Positions 38,501 through 50,100 of a stretch of DNA of 64,000 nt are shown here, piece after piece. Below the pieces are notes generated by a model. The model ran no database searches and had not been told where the DNA came from. It saw nothing but the letters and a program-made list of their open reading frames with translations. The DNA is from Galaxea fascicularis. Its lineage: Eukaryota > Cnidaria > Anthozoa > Scleractinia > Euphylliidae. The first letter of the stretch is position 1. Each line of letters starts with the position of its first letter. The translations under genes and the position numbers were made by a program. The stretch lies in NCBI GenBank assembly GCA_948470475.1, contig OX419335.1:34471319-34535318 (forward strand), written 5' to 3'.

Positions 38501-41500
38501 CACAAGTTCAACTGTCTTGGTGTAGACCGATAGCATGCATGGGCTAGATTAGCGATACCACACAGTATATACAGGATTAACCATTCGATAACTTGGTAAT
38601 CGGATAGGAGGACGATCAGTAAAGGGTAACACTACTGGGTTTGGTTTTAAGCAAATTTTTTTGTGCATGAGAAGAATATATATATTTCAGGGGCACACAA
38701 CGAGCCAAATCAAGCCAAAGCAGTGGAAAGGTATTCTTAAGTGGTGCATGTTTGAAGTCTGTTTAAAGTGATATTTTCGTTAGAGGAATTCGATCTGTTC
38801 GGATTCCTTAGCTGGAATTTTAATTGCATGAAAATTTTAGGGAACAAAATCTTCCATTGAGAAAATCAGTACCTAGCTAAAATGAACCTTTTACGAACTT
38901 TCCAGGAAAGTATCTTCTTTCCGAAAATGCTAGCCGACTTTTTTTCACTGCCAAAAACAGCAAATATGAGCCTTCCGAAAACGCTAGGGGCTATGATTCC
39001 CCCATTGCGAATCTTTTAGGCGTTTCAGTCACGAAAATACGAAATTTGTCGTTGGTTGCCCCTGATATTTAGATTTCATAATAGAATTAAGCGTGATATG
39101 TTGACTACGTAGAAAATTACATTTACCCATTGTAGAGATCTAGTATTATATCCACTGGGTGATCCAGGTTTTGATCTATCAGGGTTTTTCTCATTGTCCC
39201 ATCCAGTCTACTGACTTCGATCTTGGGCACCCCAGCGTCCGTCCAATAGATATTACCACCCAACGGATCGACGGCAAGACCTTCAGAGCTGGAAACATTC
39301 TCTGTGACAAGAATCTCTGGCGATGATCCATTGATGAAGACTCGCGAAATCGTGTCCAGGTAGACATCAGTCCAGTAAATTCTGTCCTCTCTAAAGTCAA
39401 TATCAAGAGCCATCGGGCCCCGAACATTGAAATTTGGCATGATTGGCACAAATCTTTCTTCCGAAGGGTCAACCAAAGACTGAATAACTAATTCACTTCG
39501 ATTAAGTTCGGCGAATAACAAAAATTTCTCCGGTAAGTCTAAAGGAAAGATAATTAATGATTAATTCATCATGTTGATTTCCCCTCTGTGAGCATCTGAT
39601 GAGTGAATACAACTATTTTGTGTAAAACTGTTTCTTCTGTCTGTCTGATCACTTGCATTTTTTAGTTGTAATAATTTTAGGACTTTATCATGATGTATGT
39701 ATGTATAAATTTTGTGTTTGCCTATTGTGTCAGTGCTTGGTTCTCCGACCTTGCAAATTGCAACTTATTTCATGTAACATTTAATACTTAATAAGTGGTC
39801 CCGAGGGGAACAGTTTCCCGAGAATCTCAATGAGGATTTCAATCTCAATGTCCCTCGAATCTCAATGTTTCCCTCGACTTCGTCTCTGGAAACAATGAGT
39901 TTCGACGGAGACAAAATTCACTGTTCCCCAAGGGACCAGTCATAAAGTGATTTGTTATATAGCAAAACAGATGGATCAAACCGGTGGAAAACAAAAACAA
40001 AAGCAAACTTTGAAAAACGCGCTGAGATTCCAGCGACAACATTAGGCCACCTTCAACTGTATGCTCTGATCACGTGCAACAGCGGTCAACATTTCGCGGG
40101 TAATAGTGAAGTGTCTTCCGTTTGAAGTCATAGTTTTCGCAATGTTGCCCGCTCATAGCATTTGGCGAAGTATTTGGCGGTAAACAGTTTCATTGTCAGG
40201 CGTCATGTGACCATGAACTAGCCAATCAATGGGCGCGCTGTAGCGGGAAAAACGCAAGCTATATAACAATCATTATTACTTTCTCGCAGTTATGAACATA
40301 ACTTGAAAAATTCAGGATTGTGCAGGAGTTAACCGCATGACCTTTGCTATACCAGTGTAGTGCTCTACCAACTAAGCTAACAAGGCATCTAGAGCTGGTC
40401 ATTTTGTGGGTTCATAAAAAACCCGTGAATTGGGAATAAATGAGAGTGAATACATATGAAAATAATGTATTTGAACTGCGGTTTCATGAATGAAGATGTG
40501 ACTGATCCTACAGTAGCAGTTATAAACACCACTTGGGCAGTCCTGTTCTACGTTCATTAATCGGCCGTTCAAAGGTATATTTTCATATATTCAGTCATTA
40601 ATTATTTTGCCGACATGAACATGATGAGTAAATAAATAACTGTTTTTTTGTTTGCTTGTTTGTTGCCAAGGTAAAAGACGAAGGAAAGTGATTAGAAGTT
40701 ATGCCTTTGACGTTATTGATAGAGAGCTTAAGCAACGAGAACGGCAACGGCAACGAGAACGCCACAAAACAATAGATTTAACGAGCAAAAACAATCGCTC
40801 TGCACGTGCGTTTACATTTTGGTACATTTATTTCCTGTCTGCAAAGCAACAACCATTCTCGTCCCCAGAGCCTCCGTTTCTTTTGGTCACGTGGTCGGAG
40901 AACGGAGGGCTTTGGTAGCAGCAATTACCGGATGTCCGTAAATCACGGACATCCGGTAGCGCATGCGTAATTTTTGCCAACTAATCTGCTCATGCTCAGA
41001 AACTAATCCTGTGGGAGGGGAGAGACATGAAACTACACAATGTAATCAAGATGGCCTCCTTCTTGTTAGATGGGTTCCAAAAAGCGTTGGTTAGGCGGTT
41101 TGGTTTTAAAAGTAGAACAGAAAGCAGCCTTGTATGCCGTCACATGATTGTTTATGTATTTTACCGACGGGTTTTGGAAAGTCACATATAAATTTTTGAA
41201 ACCAACTGCTGACTCTAACTTAATTTTACAGGGAAGATAGATCTTCTTCGGGTAAGGATCGTCAGCGTTTAAAATGATTCTAGTTAAATTCTGGAAGTTC
41301 AAACGTATCTTTTCAGCTTCTCGGCTGCTACCAAACAACAAAAGAGGATTGTTTCGGTCATGAATGATATCATTGCAGGCGAAGCTCTGATTACGGGGAA
41401 ACTGATAAGTTTTCTTCGGCGTCGTAGCCATGTTTCCGGAGCTTTTATATTTATTTGTTTGAAAAGCGTGCCATGGCGGGTCGGAATGGAATGCGTACTG

Positions 41501-44500
41501 CTTTCTGATTTTCATTTCTGCTGCGCATTCATTTTTTGTCAGCCAATGAAAGACTTCGAATTTTCTGGCGCGTCCAGAGCTACTTGTCAACGACGAGTAG
41601 CTCTGGGGACGAGAATGAGCAACAACGTGAAATGACTGAATTTCATGTTTTCTCGGGGACGTGAGCGCATGACGGCAAATTTGTTTTCCTTTTCCAATAC
41701 TTTGATGTCGTTCATTGCAGTTTAGTCCCTTGATAGTTCGCCAGAATTTTCCAAGTTAAACAAGTTGACATAATCGCGAAAAGGTTACAAAAACGAGACG
41801 TTTTCATAGCCGTCGTCGTCGTCGTTGCTTAAGCTCCCCATTAATTACATTAACCGACGGACAAACGTACTGGGCTAAACAAAACCATGAGCTCCTGACA
41901 AAACACAATGAACTTTGCTAACATTGCGTTATTGTGTGGCTTACACGAAGTGTGTAGCCACATCATGGCATCATCGGGTTTATTAATTTGTCCACAAGAG
42001 TCTAGCGCCCGTCACGTGGTTTAGTAAGCCATAATGAACGCATTGCGGACATATTTTTTAATTGTACGTGCTCCTTACCAGTGTGACAGGTCTTTCCATC
42101 TTTCTGCAGAAAAAGGGGAGCTGGACATATGCAGCCACTCTCAGTATATGATGATAAACAAGTATGACTACAACCTCCATTATTAGATTCGCAGGAAGAA
42201 TTACCTTGAATAAAAACAAAAAAGGTTTTTAAACCAAAGGTTTTTTCAGTGGAGATATAACCAAAAAAGAACTGATTAGTGCAGTTATAACAAATGCTGT
42301 CTGGTGTTGCCTCGCGACTTACAGAAAACCAGTGTTCCGATTAATGATTGTAGAATAAAAAAGCTAACTACGGAAGCATTTTTAATACCAAGCCTTTATA
42401 TCGCACAGTGAGCTTGTTTTAGAAAACTTAATTGGCCTTGGCTGCATGTTTTCGATCGACGATTCTTGAATAATGGTTATACCCGTTTTCACTTTCCAAT
42501 ATTGGCCTCTCACTTGTCACTGTATGTTTTGTCGGGACTTTCAAACCTTAGAAATCCCAGATTTGAGTCGAACCCATGATCTTACTGTCAACCTCTGGCC
42601 CCTCTCTCTGTCACGCAACGCTACGCTCACAGTAGCGTAGCGTTGCGTGGCGGAAAGAGGGGCCAGAACCGGACTAAAACCGTTCGGTTACCATAATTTT
42701 ATAACTGAAGGTACAGGACCATCCTACAGTGACCCATTGTTATTTCTCTAAGAGCACACCTAACCTCCTAAAGCCTCCTAGTTTCCTTAAGATTAGGTCA
42801 GGTTGATACTTGGAACATAAAAATGTCCACACTAGTCCTTCGCCCGGGGAAGGGGGGTGGGGTGTACTTACAGAAAAATTGAGTGAAGATGTGCGGCACG
42901 CTTCCTTAAACCCTTACCCTATTTCAGGCCAAAATTTGTGATTTTTCCTACCCTGTTTCAGACCTGATCAAAAATTTGATGCCCTATTTCAGCCTTGACC
43001 CTTAAATCAGTACCCTATTTCCGACCTGCCTTATAATCAGTTCCCTGGGTCAGCCCAGTGTTAAAGGCAATGTTTATACGCTTTTATTAAGTAGGATACA
43101 CTTCTGTACAAAGTTTCGAGCTTAAAATTCCACACTATAAAGCAGGTTACACAATGCGTCGCCAATTCAAGACTAGAGTGAACAAACCGTACCCTATTTC
43201 AAACCAAAATGGTCAGAATTAATACCGTATTTCAGACCAAAACGGCTAAAAAGCCATACCCTTTGGCGCCGCACATATCTATATAGCCCTTATAAGGGAG
43301 TACCCCCCCCCCCCACCCCAACCCTCCGGGTACACTCGGTGTTGTCGTGTGCAACTCATCACATATTAGATCATAAGTGTTCCAGAGGATCATAAGGATC
43401 ATCAGCGTGATAGCAAATTCTGCCCTGAACAGATATCGCCCAGAGTCACCTAGTACATAACCTGCACGAAATACATGAGGGTAACACTGCCTCCTGGTAC
43501 TTACCATGAGACACAAGATCAGTAAGGTTGTATCCATGGATACGCATGGGCGTCTCAATGCCGGTGATGAAGGCTGTGACGTCTCCACCATCTTTGTGAA
43601 CTCGGTAAACAGTGTCCTGATTCCAATCAGTCAAATATAAGTAATCTCCGAAAAGTGTCATTCCAAACGGGTAAGATATTACAGATGAAGACTGTATTAA
43701 CGTCACTCTCTCGTTGTTAATCAAGTTCAAGTATTCAAGCTTGTCGTAGTAGGAATCCACCCAATACAGCCGATTCTTTTCTTGGTCGAGTGTTAGACCA
43801 TCTGGCTGCTGCAAAGAGGAGCTCACGAGAACGACTCTTCCTTTACCTGTCATCTCAGCTTTTTCAATCCTTCTTGGAGAGGCCCAGTCTGTCCAGTACA
43901 TTATTCTAGGAGAAGAACATAAGATTCAAGATTTATATAGCAAATACATTGCCAGTTTAATGTCATTTTTAATTAGTTCTTCTGCTTTCACGCGGTTCAA
44001 TTGATACCCTGACTATACAGTTAGGTGCTATTAGTATGTTACCCGTCTGGAAAGCGGCGGCCATCGCCGACGGTTAGATGTTGCTTTTTACGCCTATATT
44101 TTTTGTTGCTGATGTTGTTGATTTTTTGACTGATACCAGAGTTAATGTCTAAGGACATGCTCGGTTTCCGGACACGCTGAATACCTAAACTTCATTGACA
44201 AATTTACAAATAGCTAATACGTTCTTATGAACTTTCCACAATTGAGAAAATGGTAATCTGCTAATGAAATTTTACTGACCCTTTATTGACATCTAAAATT
44301 ATATCCCTGGGAGTATTTATATCCCTTGTTATCAGGGCTGTTCGGTTCGAACCGTCCAGTTTGGAGACTTCCAACTTGTCGGTTCCCAGATCAGTCCAGT
44401 AAAGATTTCTTCCAATAAAGTCAACTGCCAACCCATATGGGTATATAAGAGAGGTGTTCAAAATATCTTCAAAGGAAGATCCATTCAGGAATGCACGGGA

Positions 44501-47103
44501 AATGGTTCTCCTGATTATATCTGTCCAGTATACTCGGTCCTCCACTGCGTCGTACCCTATCGCAGCGGGGTACCTCATGACGTCTGGTAAAGGTAGAGAA
44601 CGAAGCGATCGAGAGTCATGAGGAGACACCTTCATTATCTTGCGCTTGTAGGAATCAGCAAATAGTAGAAATTCTTCGGTAGCTGTTAACGAAATGTTTA
44701 GGATAGAGTAAGCTGTTAACTGCAAAGCTAGAGTTGTGATAGTACTCCTAGATTGATATATAATATTTCCATGGAATTCGTCTTTCTGATTTTGATTATT
44801 TCTCTAGCTCTCAAGGATGGTGACTTTAAATACCGTGAGAAGTATTTTTGCGCGGTTTAGAATTGTGGGAAAAGCAGATCTAATGAAGAGCTATTGGAAA
44901 TTAAAAAGAAACTTGGGGGCAACTACACACAATTTTCAGAGATAATTTGGCTAAAGTACTGCAAAAAGGCTTTACAAAAAGTAACAAGGTATAACATTTG
45001 TTTCCAAATTGAGGTGCAACTATCATTCCTTTTTGGATCCCGGCGTTTACACAAAGACCTGCCTTTCCAAGCTGCAATTTGTTTTATTATTCATTTAATA
45101 AAGTTATCGTTGTTGTTCTGTCATATTAAACCGCACGAAAATTGTTTGTTTCATAAAGTGTCCTGAAAAAACCGTTTTATCTCGGGTTGTTCCGAGATGG
45201 GTAGAACTTATAGCCAGTAACCAAAGCAAGCAAACTCCTTTACATTGGGAAAAAAGTCTGCAATAAGCAGTCACAAACTACACTACAAAACGAACTTTTC
45301 TGACCAGAACATATTAGAATTCGAGCGAGCATTATTTTTTGATAATTAAGGGCATGGACATTCTGTTTAGCCTCTCGGCGCGTGGACACTTTATTGTAAG
45401 CCCAGTCGAATTCTCGCTGTGTAGTGTGCGACCACACAGCACTAAGGTGAACCTATGTTTACATACATAATCGGTTTCTGTAAGGTTCAGTTGATCATTA
45501 ATGAACTTAAACCTTGAGGACATTTTGTTTAACCATTTAACCCTCAGAGAGTGACCAATGTTTCATTTCTTTTTACAATAACACTGTTAAAACAAACAGG
45601 AGGGTTGTGAGAAAAAAGGAAGTGATCAACAAGTAACAAAGGTCTTGATTGTTTAACAAATTCTCCTCATTATGTGGCAAACAGTGTGGAGAATATACAT
45701 GCTAATATTAGGGTTTCAATGGGAGAATTTAAAGTTCCATCGTCACAAAGGATAAATCCGTCAAAGAACGTAACAATCAGTAAATCAGTGGGCTAAACAA
45801 AATAATGGACAGCAATTATACAACTACCATTAAATTATTGTTTTTAGCATTGCTTACCAGGGTGACACGTTTTTCGATCTGGTTGCAGAAAAAGGACATC
45901 GGGGCACGCGCACTCACTGCCGGTAGATGCCAGTAAACAAATATGGCTACAGCCACCATTAGCATACTGGCAGGAAGAATTACCTGGAAAAAGAAATAAT
46001 TTTGTAGAATGCATATATGAGAAAAAAGAGATCCTTTTATGTCAAGTCAGCTAGCTGGGGTTATGGTGCGATTTCCAGAAAACTTCCTTTCCGATTAATT
46101 CCTACAACTAAAGTTAGTTGTTCGGTAGTTATCATGTTTAGAACGATTGGTGCACTCTCTCTAATGAAAGTAAGCGATACTGACATTAAAGTTGGTACAT
46201 AATCACAAGGGCCATGAAGTTTTTTAAACAATAACACTCGCGGACAATGTCATTTCATAACGTTAATGTAACTGTTACAGGTATTATAACGATCATCATG
46301 CATCATACCAAAAATAATTTGCTTGCTATTTTAGGGCACGTTTTATGGCAGCGATTCTAAAACTAGTATAGTTGGAATTTATTTTTGGTGCGTTCTTTTT
46401 TCTTATTCTCTATTCTAATGGGCCATTTCCGAGTTCGCTTGAGCCTCTATTTCAAAGCGAGTCAAAGTGCGAAAGTTTTGTGATGGTAATAAGTTCAGCG
46501 TTCCATATGAGCGAAAACTTATTTTCATTACAAAGACTTCGCACTTAGACTCGCTTTGAAATAGAGGCTCAAGCGATCTCGGAAATGGCCTATTCCGAAA
46601 TCCTAAGAATCTATTCCGGTTATTCCCCTACGTCATGTAGTTCTTCCTCATTTGTTTACTAGTCTCCAGTCTAACGCGGCAAGTTTTCAATCGGCTTTCA
46701 AAATATTAATAGTTTTTTTTTTCTTATTGTGTCAGTTTCCCATCATTCTAATCATTCCCATTATTTACATTCTCATTCAGGAAGAACCCAAACAAACGCA
46801 CAATTGCGTTAACGGAAGGGTGCCAGAGCTGATGTACATGATCTACACAAAAATACTGCTCGCAGCAAAATTAATATGTTTCGCAAAACTTACCATGAAA
46901 CATTTGCTCACTAACGTTATACCCATGAATATTAAAGTACGTTCCAGACATGCGAGTGATAAAAGCTGTGACGTTTCTCCCATCTTTAGAATTAGAATAG
47001 TAGGATGAAATTGTAAAAACTATTTTATAATTAGTATAAGGTTTAAAATTGTAAAGCGCTATGAATAATTAGTATTAATAGCGCTATATAAATGAATTAT
47101 ATG

Positions 47104-47138
<35 letters not shown>

Positions 47139-47146
47139 CTTCTTTG

Positions 47147-47177
<31 letters not shown>

Positions 47178-50100
47178 AGAATCAAAAAGCTAACTACAAA
47201 GGCATTTTTAATACCAAGCCTTTATTAGTAAGATATCGCACAGTGAGCTTGTTTTAGACAATTTAATTGGCCTTGGCTGCATGTTTTCGATCGACGATTC
47301 TTGAATAATGGTTATACCCCTTTTCGCTTTCCAATATTAGCCCCTCACTTGTCACCGTATGTTTTGTCGGGACTTTCAAACCTTAAGCCCCGGCCAAACG
47401 ATCGCAACATTTAGCGCAACATATCCTAACATTGTTGGCCGCAACATGTTGCGCGCGTTTGGCCACCCTGTTGCGACATGTTGCGATATGTTGCGTGTTG
47501 TTGGCTCAAATTTGAAAATGGTCAAATTTTTCACTCAACATTTGTGGATGTTGCATGATGTTGTGGTCGTTTGGCCAGGTTCGTGCAACAATGTTGCGTC
47601 TGGGCATGCACACTAGCTCGATTTGTTTTTTAAAACGTTATTTCTAAACATGGAGGAAAGTGGCGCGCAATTTGAATTGTGCAAAAACTAGAAGAAATCA
47701 CCGAGGAAGACATTTCCCTGAAAACCGTCACGTCTTCAATCATCAGCTCCTGTACTATGTTGGCAAAGTAGCCCTTCTGCTGTCTTCTCTTGATCCACAA
47801 CCTTGTTTTTCCTCTTTTTACCTCTCTCTCGTCGTCCTCTACAAGCAGCACTAGAGAACATGCCACAACTTTGCAACGCCAAAGGCGAAATCGCTGGTGA
47901 ACATACTCCATGTTTACGTCCGGGACAAATATTCGCTGAAAGTATTGCGTAGACTGTTGCTTGATGTTGCATGCGTTTGGCCAGCTCTTCGCAACATGAT
48001 CCAACAATGTTGGGATATGTTGTGTTGAAATGTTGCGATCGTTTGGCCGGGGCTTTAGAAATCCCAGATTTGAGTCGAACCCATGATCTTACTGTCCACC
48101 TCTGGCCCCTCTCTCTGTCACGCAACGCTACGCTCACAGTAGCGTAGCGTTGCGTGGCAGAGAGAGGGGCCAGAACCGGACTAAAACTGTTCGGTTACCA
48201 TAATTTTATAACTGAAGGTACAGTACCATCCTACAGTGACCCATTGTTATTTCTCTAAGAGTACACCTAACCTCCTAAAGCCTCCTAGTTTCCTTAAGAT
48301 TAGATCAGGTTGATACTTGGAACATAAAAATGTCCACACTAGTCCTTCGCCCGGGGAAGGGGGGGGGGGTGGGGGGTGGGGTGTACTTCCAGAAAAATTC
48401 GGTGTGCGGCACGCTTCCTTAAACGCTTACCCTATTTCAGACCAGAATTTGTGATTTTCCGTACCCTGTTTCAGACCTGATCAAAAATTGGATACCCTAT
48501 TTCAGCCTTAGAGTTTTAGTCAGTACCTCATTAGCATTTTTACAATTGATTATCATATAAGCGCGTCTTAAACAAATTTTATCTTTCAACTTGAGAATGA
48601 CCGTTGATCGGTCGAAACGTCGTTGCTTTTTACCGTTAGCTTTTATAGTGAAATCTATTTCAGCCTTGACCCTTAAATCAGTACCCTATTTCAGACCTGC
48701 CTTATAATCAGTTCCCTGGGTCAGCCCAGTGCTAAAGGCAATGTTTATACGCTTTTATTCAAAGTTTCGAGCTTAAAATTCCACACTATAAAGCAGGTTA
48801 CACAATGCGTCGCCAATTCAAGACTAGAGTGCACAAACTGTACCCTGTTTCAGACCAAAATGGTCAAAATTAATACCCTATTTCAGATCAAAACGGCTAA
48901 AAAGCCATACCCCTTGGCGCCGCAGATATCTATATAGCCCATATAAGGGAGCATCCCCCCCCCACCCCTTCGGGTACACTCGGTGTTGTCGTGTGCAACT
49001 CATCACATATTATATCATAAGTGTTCCAGAGGATCATAAGGATCATCAGCGTGATAGCAAATTCTGCCCTGAACAGATATCGCCCAGAGTCACCTACATA
49101 ACCTGCACGAAATACATGAGGGTAACAATGCCTCCTGGTACTTACCATGAGACACAAGATCAGTAATGTTGTATCCATGAATACGCATGGGCGTCTCAAT
49201 GCCGGTGATGAAGGCTGTGACGTCTCCACCATCTTTGTGAACTCGGTAAACAGTGTCCTGATTCCAATCAGTCAAATATAAGTTGTCTCCGAAAATTGTC
49301 ATTCCAAACGGGTAAGATATTACAGATGAATACTGTATTAACGTCACTCTGTTGTTGCTAATCAAGTCCAAGTATTCAAGCTTGTCGTAGTAGGAATCCA
49401 CCCAATACAGCCGATTCTTTTCTTGGTCGAGTGTTAGACCATCTGGCTGCCGCAAAGAGGAGCTCACGAGAATGGCTCTTCCTTTACCTGTCATCTCAGC
49501 TTTTTCAATCCTTCTTCGAAAGGCCCAGTCTGTCCAGTACATTATTCTAGGAGAAGAACATAAGATTCAAGATTTATATAGCAAATACATTGCCAGCTTA
49601 ATGTCATTTTAATTGGTTCTTCTGCTTTAGATGTTGCTTTTTACGATAGATTTTTTGTTGTTGATGTTGTTGATTTTTTAAGAAGCCAGAATTTACCGGA
49701 TACTTTAAATAACATCACCACACCAAATATTTCCACCAACAAGGATTACGCAATCAATATAGTCCAGAATAACACCACGGTGTTAGATTATGATGACAAT
49801 TGGAACCTACTCTTATACAAAGAAGCCTTCCATATCAAGCGACAATCGCCATTGCTTAACAATGGACTAAAATCCAGCAGGGAACTATGCTTGTTCTCTT
49901 GAGTATGTGTCATGTAACTACTTAAGCTCCTAATTTTGTATGCATTTTTAGTCTGATGATGGTATAGTTTATACCGAAATATAACTGTCACTCAAGATCT
50001 TGGTTTTTGTTCATTTGTTGTCAAAATTTAAAGACACGATGAATCTACTCGGTCTATCATTTATCTTATTGATTTTTTAACTGATACCAGAGTTAATGTC

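Larger units (their letters stand above)
42334..45940. repeat. Intragenic duplication, copy A (propeller 3 segment)
   Basis: Exons at 44280-44682 and 43505-43905, the intron between them and about 1.1 kb of the following intron align with copy B at 47176-51280. Exon lengths are identical (403 and 401 nt) and the encoded proteins are about 89-93 percent identical by eye. Copy A lacks three insertions found in copy B. Confidence 0.85.

Noticed and set aside
40322..40390. Possible minus-strand tRNA gene
   Set aside because: Box A is good but box B and stems are decayed; the flanking body repeats at 18240.
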